Positions 1-5,976 of a DNA stretch of 5,976 bases are shown here, piece after piece. The notes below the pieces were generated by a model. The model did not search any database and was not told where the DNA came from. It was given only the letters and a program-made list of their open reading frames with translations. This DNA is from CAXSEF01 sp050955025 (GTDB lineage Bacteria > Pseudomonadota > Alphaproteobacteria > Acetobacterales > Acetobacteraceae), in NCBI GenBank assembly GCA_050955025.1, contig JBPBQX010000244.1, forward strand, positions 1 to 5,976, written 5' to 3'. Numbering within the stretch: the first letter of the stretch is position 1; each line of letters begins with the position of its first letter. Made by a program: the position numbers and the translations under genes.

Positions 1-1080
<1,080 letters not shown>

Positions 1081-1085
1081 GATGA

Positions 1086-1108
1086 CCTTCCGGGCCGGTC
1101 GCCGGCCC
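1086..1108 (-). promoter_or_regulatory. Shine-Dalgarno of the Gly-rich gene, abutted by a GC hairpin
   Basis: On the minus strand GGAAGG (1091-1086) lies five bases before the ATG at 1080 and is the best ribosome-binding site in the region. Directly 5' of it, with no gap, is a perfect 7-bp inverted repeat, GGGCCGG / CCGGCCC (1108-1102 and 1098-1092 on the minus strand) with a three-base loop. In the mRNA this stem would sit against the ribosome-binding site without pairing to it, so it could stabilise the 5' end or tune initiation. The role is inferred; the inverted repeat and the SD are seen directly. Confidence 0.6.
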
Positions 1109-1349
1109 TGTTGCAGTTCTGCCGGATGGCTTCGCGCCGGCATGACCGGCGACGGCCGGTCGCCTGTCGTCGCCGTCGGCAGGAGTCCTTGCCCGCGCCG
1201 CCGCGGGTCAGGCTTCTTCCGGCCGGAATTCTGGCGCGTTACTGGATCTCGCGGGGGCGTCCTTGTCTGGATACTGCCGGGGCGGCGTGCGGATGCAGCT
1301 CTCCCAACAATTCCGGCTTGCGTTCTTGCATCTGGAGCCACCCTAGCCG

Positions 1350-1465
1350 CGACATGCTTAACAAGCCCTGAATTGACGGACAGCATTCGGGTGGTAATGG
1401 CTTATGTTCAGACTATAGCGACGTTCCATTTCTGGTTCTGTAGTGTATAGAACCGTACACATCCC
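1350..1465. promoter_or_regulatory. Probable divergent promoter/operator zone
   Basis: This is the only clearly AT-enriched stretch in the window and lies between two divergent genes. It contains sigma70-like fragments (TTGACG at 1373-1378, CTATAG at 1413-1418, TATAGA at 1446-1451), but none forms a well-spaced pair of -35 and -10 boxes, so I do not assign exact promoters. Two overlapping dyads lie at its right end: GGTTCT-N9-AGAACC (1434-1454) and GTGTA-N8-TACAC (1443-1460). The latter extends to an 18-bp imperfect palindrome that matches its own reverse complement at 12 of 18 positions. Size and symmetry suit a dimeric repressor such as a TetR-type protein, but no regulator gene is visible in the window. 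Confidence 0.38.
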
Positions 1466-1645
1466 GCCCGCCTGGCCGGCAGCGGCGCAACGACGCGCGC
1501 CGCGCCTCCGGCGCGCCCGCCCCGCCGCGCGCCCCGCCCCGCGCCTGTTGACGTCCGGCGCGCCCTGCGCCATCTGGGCGCCCACACGCCGGAAGAGACG
1601 GTTGCGCAGACAGAACGGACTGCCCGCCCGCCGCGGCGCGCCCGC

Positions 1646-3211
1646 GTGACGCCCGGCCCCGCGCCCCTCGCGCGACGCTTCCCCGACCTCACCCGCGCCC
1701 CCGCCATCCTGCTGGCCTGCCTGCTGCTCGCGGCGCCCTTCCTGCTCGCGGCGATCCCGCCGCTCACCGACGTGCCCGGCCACATGGCCGCCGCCCTGAT
1801 CGCGGCCCACGCCGGCGACGACCCCGCGCTCGGCCGCTTCTTCGCGTTCCGCTGGCACCCCGTGCCCAACCTCGGCACCGACCTGGTCGTGGCCGCGCTG
1901 CAGGGCGCGCTCGGCGTCCCGCTCGCGTTCCGCCTCGTCGCGGCCGCGATCCCCGCCCTGCTCGCCGCCGGCATCCTGCTGCTCGCCCGCACGCTGAACC
2001 CGCGCGGCGCCGCCGCCGCCCCCTGGGCGCTGGTGTTCGTCTGGTGCTTCCCGCTGAACACCGGGTTCCTCAACTACATGCTCGGCGTCGCCGGCGCCCT
2101 GCTCGCGCTGTCCGCCTGGATCCGCCTCGACCGCCACCCACGCCTGCGCGAGGCCGCGACCTGGCTCGCCGTGCCGCTGCTGTTCCTGTGCCACGTCGTC
2201 GCCGGCTGCCTGTTCGTCATGCTCGTCGGCTCGCGCGAGCTGGCGCCGCTGGGCGGCCTGCGCGCGCTCGCCCTCGTGCGCTCGCGCGACGGCTGGCGGC
2301 GGCTCGCGCCCCTGCTGCGCCGCGTCCGCCCGCTGCTGTGCGCCCTGCCCATCCTCGTGGCCTGGCGCCTCGACGCCGCCTCCTTCGCCGGGCGCAACCG
2401 CATCAGCCTGCGCGCCAAGGCCGACGCCATCCTGATGATCCTGCGCGACCAGGACATGGCGCTCGACGTCGCCTCCCTCTGCCTGGCCTGCGCCGTGCTC
2501 GTCGTGGGCTGGCGCCGCGGCGCGCGCCCGCACCCCGCCGTGACGCCGGCGCTGCTCGCCCTGTGCGTGCTGTTCGCGGTCATGCCGTCCTCGCTCAGCG
2601 GCTCCTCCTACGCCGACGAGCGCCTGCTCCCGCTGCTGCCCATGCTCGCCTTCGCCACCCAGGACTGGAGCGGCGTCCGCCCGCGCCTCGCCCGCGCCGT
2701 CTCGCTGTGCGGCCTGGCGCTGCTCGCCGTGCGCCTGGCCGCCACCGCCGCCGGCTTCGTCGCCTACGACGCCAGCTACCGCGCCGAGGCGGCCGCCCTG
2801 CCCCACATCGCCGAGCACAGCCGCGTCCTCGTGCTCAACACACGCGAGTGCTCCTTCGCCCGCAACTGGCGCGGCGACCGTCTGGACCACATCGGCGACC
2901 TGGCCATCGTGTTCCGCAGGAGCTGGACCAACGCGCAGTGGGACGTCGACGGCGCCCACCTGCTGCAGATCCTCTACCGCCCGTCGCCCGCGTTCTTCGA
3001 CGACCCCTCCCAGTACGTCTGGCCGTCCAAGTGCGGCGGCATCGAGCACAAGCAGCCCACGATCCACGACGCCCTCGCAGCCGTGCCCTTCGACGGCATC
3101 GACGACCTCTGGCTGATCGACACCGCCCTGCCCCGCGGATACCGCAACCCGCGCCTCGTCGCGCAGTGGCACAATGCGGACAGCACGCTCTACTCGGTGC
3201 TGCCACGCTGA
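1646..3211 (+). CDS. Polytopic membrane protein, GT-C-like, with C-terminal soluble domain
   Basis: The product is 521 residues. Residues 1-371 hold about ten hydrophobic segments, the clearest at roughly 18-37, 81-115 (probably two), 123-158 (two), 170-193, 225-240, 273-288, 299-315 and 349-371. Right after the first segment comes PPLTDVPGHMAA (38-49), and further on HPVPNLGTDL (71-80) and FPLNTGFLNYMLGVAG (135-150). This order, an acidic first loop after TM1 and then many helices, resembles GT-C lipid-dependent glycosyltransferases and a set of uncharacterised alphaproteobacterial membrane proteins; I do not recognise a named family. Residues 372-521 form a soluble, Trp/Tyr-rich domain whose only cysteines are C402 and C463, a possible disulfide if it is periplasmic. 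The start is the GTG at 1646. It is the only start codon in frame after the stop at 1448-1450, and a later ATG (M47) would lose TM1. No Shine-Dalgarno is visible before it. It is the first gene of the presumed operon. A role in transferring sugar to a surface glycan is inference. Confidence 0.84.
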   Translation: MTPGPAPLARRFPDLTRAPAILLACLLLAAPFLLAAIPPLTDVPGHMAAALIAAHAGDDPALGRFFAFRWHPVPNLGTDLVVAALQGALGVPLAFRLVAAAIPALLAAGILLLARTLNPRGAAAAPWALVFVWCFPLNTGFLNYMLGVAGALLALSAWIRLDRHPRLREAATWLAVPLLFLCHVVAGCLFVMLVGSRELAPLGGLRALALVRSRDGWRRLAPLLRRVRPLLCALPILVAWRLDAASFAGRNRISLRAKADAILMILRDQDMALDVASLCLACAVLVVGWRRGARPHPAVTPALLALCVLFAVMPSSLSGSSYADERLLPLLPMLAFATQDWSGVRPRLARAVSLCGLALLAVRLAATAAGFVAYDASYRAEAAALPHIAEHSRVLVLNTRECSFARNWRGDRLDHIGDLAIVFRRSWTNAQWDVDGAHLLQILYRPSPAFFDDPSQYVWPSKCGGIEHKQPTIHDALAAVPFDGIDDLWLIDTALPRGYRNPRLVAQWHNADSTLYSVLPR

Positions 3212-3226
3212 AGGAAGCAGGCAAGG

Positions 3227-3339
3227 CCAAAGGCTTCGCCTCTGGACTCCACCAAAGGCTCGCCTTTGGAATCCCCTCCTTAAGCAAGGCCAGTCCAGGG
3301 CGGCTCGCCCTGGCGGGTCCAGGGCAGAGCCCTGGCCTT
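3227..3339. repeat. Cluster of four REP-like hairpins between membrane-protein and GT32 genes
   Basis: Four short inverted repeats follow one another. (a) CCAAAGGC-TTC-GCCTCTGG at 3227-3245 has one mismatch. (b) CCAAAGGC-TC-GCCTTTGG at 3252-3269 is perfect. (c) CCAGGGC-GGCTC-GCCCTGG at 3295-3313 is perfect. (d) CCAGGGC-AGA-GCCCTGG at 3319-3335 is perfect. A larger stem, AAGGCCAG (3286-3293) with CTGGCCTT (3332-3339), encloses hairpin c and overlaps d. The 9-mer GCAAGGCCA occurs before both groups (3221-3229 and 3284-3292). I associate this look with dispersed intergenic repeats of Acetobacteraceae. No T-tract follows any stem, so this is not a classic intrinsic terminator. It could act as an mRNA-processing or stability element within the operon. 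Confidence 0.8.
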
Positions 3340-3353
3340 CCTGGGGCCCCCGC

Positions 3354-4352
3354 ATGACGATCCCCGCCCGCCTGCACTTCTGCTGGATCGGCCCGTCCCT
3401 CCCCTGGGCGTACGCCTTCGCCGTGCTCTCCGCCGCCGCCCGCGCCGGCCTGGACGAGGTCGTGCTCCACCACACGGACGCCCTGGCCGACGACGCCCCC
3501 GTGCGCGCCCTGCGCGCCGCCGCCGGCGTGCGGCTGTCGCGCGCCGACCCGCCGCGGCTCCTGGACGGGTGCGGGCGCGCGCTCGGGCTCGGCGGGGGGC
3601 TGGCGCGGCTGTACGGGCGGCTGGGCGACGCGGCGCAGCGCTCGGACGTGCTGCGGGCGGCGATCCTGCACCGCGACGGCGGGATCTACCTCGACCTGGA
3701 CACGCTGACCGTGGCCTCGCTGCGACCGCTGCTGGCGGCGCGGCAGTTCGTGGGCACGGAGCGCATCGTGTGGCCGCAGCGGGCGCGCGAGTCGCGCTCG
3801 CCGGCGCTGCTGGCCAGGCACGGGGCGCTGGACCTGGCGCGCAAGGCGATGCGGCGGCTGCCCGGCGGCTGGCGGGCGTTCCGCCACGTGGAGGGCGGCT
3901 TTCCCTGCGCGGTGAACAACGCGGCGATGGGCGCGGAGGCGGGCGCGCCGCTGCTCGAGGCGTGCCTGCGCGCCATGGCCGCGGTGCCCGACGCGCGGCT
4001 GGCGCAGCGCACGGCGCTCGGCCCGGCGCTGCTGCAGGCCGTGGTCGCGGGCGGGGCGGCGGAGGGCCTGGTGGTGCACGCGCCGCGCGTGTTCTCGCCG
4101 CTGCCGCCGGAGGTCTCCGAGCACTGGTTCCGCGCCGGCCGTGCGGCGCCGCGCCTCGACCTGGCGCTGTGCGGCGAGACGCGCGCCGTGCACTGGTACG
4201 CGTCGGTGCGCACCCGCGCGCTGGTCGCCGCGATCACGCCCGAGAGCGTCGCCGCCGACCGCGGGCGCCAGCTCTACAGCGCGCTCGCCGCCGCGTGCGT
4301 GCCGGGCCTCGCCGCGCCGCGCGGCCCCTGCGCGCCCGGACTGCGCGCGTGA
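3354..4352 (+). CDS. DXD glycosyltransferase, GT32 / Gly_transf_sug type
   Basis: This 332-residue protein should transfer a sugar from a nucleotide-sugar donor to a glycan or lipid-linked acceptor at the cytoplasmic face. It opens with IPARLHFCWIG (3-13), the start signature of this family (IPxxIHxxWxG). The core is QRSDVLRAAILHRDGGIYLD (95-114), followed by L115 and D116, giving the metal-binding DLD motif at 114-116. A later VNNA (187-190) and a C-terminal AVHWYAS (278-284) also match the family layout. There is no signal peptide or membrane helix. I chose the ATG at 3354 because it puts the family motif at residue 3. An in-frame start at 3174 would place 60 residues inside the preceding gene and the hairpin repeats. 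The ribosome-binding site is weak (GGGG at 3343-3346). The gene sits 142 bases after the membrane-protein gene and 116 before the GT4 gene, so co-transcription is likely. Sugar and acceptor cannot be told from sequence. Confidence 0.92.
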   Translation: MTIPARLHFCWIGPSLPWAYAFAVLSAAARAGLDEVVLHHTDALADDAPVRALRAAAGVRLSRADPPRLLDGCGRALGLGGGLARLYGRLGDAAQRSDVLRAAILHRDGGIYLDLDTLTVASLRPLLAARQFVGTERIVWPQRARESRSPALLARHGALDLARKAMRRLPGGWRAFRHVEGGFPCAVNNAAMGAEAGAPLLEACLRAMAAVPDARLAQRTALGPALLQAVVAGGAAEGLVVHAPRVFSPLPPEVSEHWFRAGRAAPRLDLALCGETRAVHWYASVRTRALVAAITPESVAADRGRQLYSALAAACVPGLAAPRGPCAPGLRA

Positions 4353-4453
4353 CCGGCCCGCAGCCCCCGCCGCTGTTCACCGCGCCGCCCGCGCGCTAAG
4401 GGAGGCGCCCCGCAGCCCGTGCCTGCCCGCAAGGCGGCGCGCACGCCGAGCAT

Positions 4454-4458
4454 GGAGG
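4454..4458 (+). promoter_or_regulatory. Shine-Dalgarno that fixes the GTG start of the GT4 gene
   Basis: GGAGG lies ten bases before the GTG at 4469. It is the strongest ribosome-binding site in the 116-base spacer and decides the start of the downstream gene, whose first 31 residues are otherwise low-complexity Ala/Pro and could have been dismissed. The ATG at 4452 overlapping this motif is in a different frame. Confidence 0.6.
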
Positions 4459-4468
4459 CGGACCGCAC

Positions 4469-5959
4469 GTGACCGCCGCCGCGCCGAACCCTGCTGCTGC
4501 CGCACCCGGCGCCGCCGCACCGGGCACCGCGCCGCCCGCCTCCCCCGCGTCCGGGGGGGCAAAAGTCCTGTTCGCGTTCGAGAACCCCCTGCCCAGCCGC
4601 CAGGCCGACGCCGAGGTGTTCGTGTCCACCGCGCGCCACCTGGCCCCGCTGCTGCGCCAGGCGTGGCTGCACGTCCCGCTGCCCGCCACGGACGAGGCGC
4701 GCGCCGCGGCGGAGGCGCTGGCCGGCATGCCCGTGGTCCGCGCCCGCGCGCCGCTGCGCCCGGCGGCGCTGCGCCACCTGTGCTGCGGGCTCGGCCTGCC
4801 GTTCCGCCGGGCGTTCCGCGAGGCCGACCTCGTCTACACGCGCAACCTGTGGATCGCGTTCGTGGCGATCCTGTGCGGGCAGCGCGTGGCGTTCGACCAC
4901 TACCGCCCCTGGGCCGCGCAGGTGCCGCCGCTGCAGCCGCTGATCGCGCGCCTGCTCGCCCACCCCCGGTTCCTGGTCAACGTCTGCCACTCCGACTACA
5001 CGCGCGAGCGGTACCTCGCCCTTGGCCTCGCGCCCGCGAAGCTGGTGCGCGTGCGAAACGGCTTCGACCCCGCCCGCTTCCGCGCCCGCCCGCCGGTCGA
5101 GGCGGCCAAGCGCGCGCTCGACCTGGACCCGGCGCGGCGCACCGTCGTCTACACGGGCCGCCTGAACCACCGGAAGGGCTTGGCGCTCGTGGTCGAGGCC
5201 GCGCGGCTGCGCACCGACCACCTGTTCCTGCTCGTGGGCTCGGTGGGCGAGGGCCCGGTCGAGGCGCTGGCCGCGGCGGTGCCCAACGTGCGCGTGGTCG
5301 GCTGGCAGGAGCCCGACGCGCTCGCCGCCTGGATCCTGGCCGCCGACGTGCTGCTGGTGCCGCCGTCGTGGAAGCCGCTGGCCGAGTTCGGCTCCACCGT
5401 GCTGCCGCTCAAGCTGTTCCTGTACCTCGCGGCCGGGCGCGCGATCGTGGCCGGCGACACGCCCGACGTGCGCGAGGTCCTGCGCCACGGCGACAACGCC
5501 CTGCTGTGCCGCCCCGACGACGCCCCCGCCCTGTCCGACGCGCTCGACGCCCTGGCGCGCGACCCCGCGCTGGCCGAACGCCTCGCGACGCAGGCCCTGG
5601 CCGACAGCCGCGACCTGACCTGGACCGCGCGCGCACGCACCATCGCCGCCCTCCTCGCCGCCCGCCTCGCCGCGCCCCCGCCGCCCGCCCCCGGCTGGGG
5701 CCGCGCGCAGTCGCTCGCTTGGCGCCGCGGGTCCGGGCTCTGGCTGCGCCACCTGCTCCGCACCCGCTCCTGGGTCCTCCCCCCCGCCCTGCCCGCCGCG
5801 CCGCAGCCCCTCGCGCCGCAGCCCCCCGCGCCGCAGCCTGTCGTGCCGCAGCCTGTCGCGCCGCAGCCTGTCGCCGCGCCGCCCGACGCGCCGCCGCCCG
5901 ACGCGCCGCCGCCCGCCGCTCCGGCCCCGCGCGCCGCCGCCCCGGCGCCCGCCCCCTGA
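4469..5959 (+). CDS. Glycosyltransferase family 4 (GT-B) with Pro/Ala-rich C-terminal tail
   Basis: This 496-residue protein is a retaining nucleotide-sugar glycosyltransferase expected in the cytoplasm, probably building a surface polysaccharide or glycoconjugate. After an Ala/Pro-rich leader (1-31), the N-terminal Rossmann domain starts at KVLFAFENPLPSRQADAEVF (32-51). VYTRN (122-126) and a DHYRPW segment (143-148) follow. The domain junction reads VRVRNGFDPARF (193-204). The donor domain contains VVYTGRLNHRKG (226-237), with the phosphate-binding R231 and K236, then NVRVVGW (273-279), ADVLLVPPSW (292-301), PLKLFLYLAAGRAIVAGDTP (313-332) and REVLRHGDNALL (335-346). The GT core ends near residue 400, a normal GT4 length. 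The remaining 95 residues are an unusual Pro/Ala tail that includes APQPx repeats. The positions equivalent to the canonical EX7E pair are T310 and L318. The GTG start is backed by GGAGG ten bases upstream. It is the third gene of the presumed operon. Its sugar specificity is unknown. Confidence 0.94.
   Translation: MTAAAPNPAAAAPGAAAPGTAPPASPASGGAKVLFAFENPLPSRQADAEVFVSTARHLAPLLRQAWLHVPLPATDEARAAAEALAGMPVVRARAPLRPAALRHLCCGLGLPFRRAFREADLVYTRNLWIAFVAILCGQRVAFDHYRPWAAQVPPLQPLIARLLAHPRFLVNVCHSDYTRERYLALGLAPAKLVRVRNGFDPARFRARPPVEAAKRALDLDPARRTVVYTGRLNHRKGLALVVEAARLRTDHLFLLVGSVGEGPVEALAAAVPNVRVVGWQEPDALAAWILAADVLLVPPSWKPLAEFGSTVLPLKLFLYLAAGRAIVAGDTPDVREVLRHGDNALLCRPDDAPALSDALDALARDPALAERLATQALADSRDLTWTARARTIAALLAARLAAPPPPAPGWGRAQSLAWRRGSGLWLRHLLRTRSWVLPPALPAAPQPLAPQPPAPQPVVPQPVAPQPVAAPPDAPPPDAPPPAAPAPRAAAPAPAP
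5798..5872 (+). repeat. Five 15-bp tandem repeats encoding APQPx at the GT4 C-terminus
   Basis: Five consecutive 15-base units of the form GCGCCGCAGCCNNNC encode APQPL, APQPP, APQPV, VPQPV and APQPV (residues 444-468). They are followed by a related APPD / APPPD / APPPA series to about residue 483. The units keep frame, so gain or loss of a copy would change only tail length. The first two units differ from the last three at the variable positions (CCCTC and CCCCC versus CTGTC), which suggests stepwise duplication of the last type. Confidence 0.85.
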
Positions 5960-5976
5960 CCGGCGCCCCCCGCGTG

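Larger units (their letters stand above)
1081..1645. other. Divergent intergenic region between the Gly-rich gene and the glycosyltransferase operon
   Basis: I see no convincing gene in these 565 bases. From 1081 to about 1350 the sequence is the likely leader of the minus-strand gene. It carries several GC dyads: 1092-1108 (7-bp stem), GACCGGC-GACG-GCCGGTC at 1144-1161 (7-bp stem, 4-base loop), and the perfect 12-bp palindrome TTCCGGCCGGAA at 1217-1228. From about 1350 to 1465 the GC content drops to around half, marking the control region. From about 1466 to 1645 it is again extremely GC-rich and forms the leader of the plus-strand membrane-protein gene. Candidate reading frames here, such as a 68-codon frame at 1443-1649, are Arg/Ala/Pro-rich and look like compositional artefacts. 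No tRNA, terminator with a T-tract, or mobile-element end was found. Confidence 0.6.

Noticed and set aside
1443..1649. 68-codon plus-strand frame ahead of the membrane-protein gene
   Set aside because: It is an Arg/Ala/Pro-rich translation, has no SD, and its start lies inside a dyad. It is kept only as a possible coupling frame in the findings, not as a gene.
3227..3339. Intrinsic terminator after the membrane-protein gene
   Set aside because: There are strong stems but no T-tract after any of them, and the next gene is close and co-oriented. A dispersed repeat fits better.
3174..3353. N-terminal extension of the GT32 gene from an ATG at 3174
   Set aside because: The extension overlaps the end of the upstream gene and translates the hairpin repeats. 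The family motif IPxxxHFxWIG starts at residue 3 from the ATG at 3354.
1358..3475. Minus-strand 705-codon frame antisense to the membrane-protein gene
   Set aside because: It is very long only because GC-rich DNA has few stops. The translation is a Gly/Gln/Glu/Arg-rich string without domains, runs through the hairpin repeats, and opposes a clear membrane protein.
4274..5752. Minus-strand 492-codon frame antisense to the GT4 gene
   Set aside because: It has no domains and a low-complexity Gly/Gln/Arg/His composition, and is antisense to a clear GT-B enzyme.

Overview
This is a very GC-rich window. Nearly all codons end in G or C. It most resembles an alphaproteobacterial chromosome, and my best guess is Acetobacteraceae (a Roseomonas/Rhodopila-like organism). 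That guess rests on three things: the extreme GC with GGC/GCC/CTG/CGC codon use; a cluster of hairpin repeats of the AAAGGC-TTC-GCCTTT and CCAGGGC-AGA-GCCCTGG kind, which I associate with intergenic regions of that family; and a glycine-rich beta-helix protein of a type I associate with such genomes. The taxonomy is inference, not proof.

Layout. (1) 1-1080, minus strand: the first 360 codons of a large glycine-rich, beta-strand-repeat protein that runs off the left edge. The proline-rich plus-strand reading of the same DNA is only its shadow. (2) 1081-1645: a divergent intergenic region. It holds the minus-strand leader (a GC hairpin touching the Shine-Dalgarno sequence), a locally AT-richer stretch with overlapping dyads at about 1350-1465 that is the most likely shared promoter/operator zone, and a GC-rich leader in front of the plus-strand genes. 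(3) 1646-3211, plus: a polytopic membrane protein with a C-terminal soluble domain, resembling uncharacterised GT-C-like proteins. (4) 3212-3353: a cluster of four short hairpins. (5) 3354-4352, plus: a DXD glycosyltransferase of the GT32 / Gly_transf_sug type. (6) 4469-5959, plus: a GT-B glycosyltransferase of family GT4 with a long Pro/Ala-rich C-terminal tail containing a 15-bp tandem repeat. The last 17 bases hold nothing recognisable.

How the parts may work together. The three plus-strand genes are co-oriented with gaps of 142 and 116 bases and look like a surface-glycan or glycosylation operon: one membrane protein that may use lipid-linked sugars and two cytoplasmic glycosyltransferases. 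They are divergent from a gene for a probable exported surface protein. A link between the glycosyltransferases and modification of that Gly/Ser/Thr-rich protein is possible but is only a hypothesis from adjacency. There is no sign of CRISPR, RNA genes, integrases or insertion sequences.
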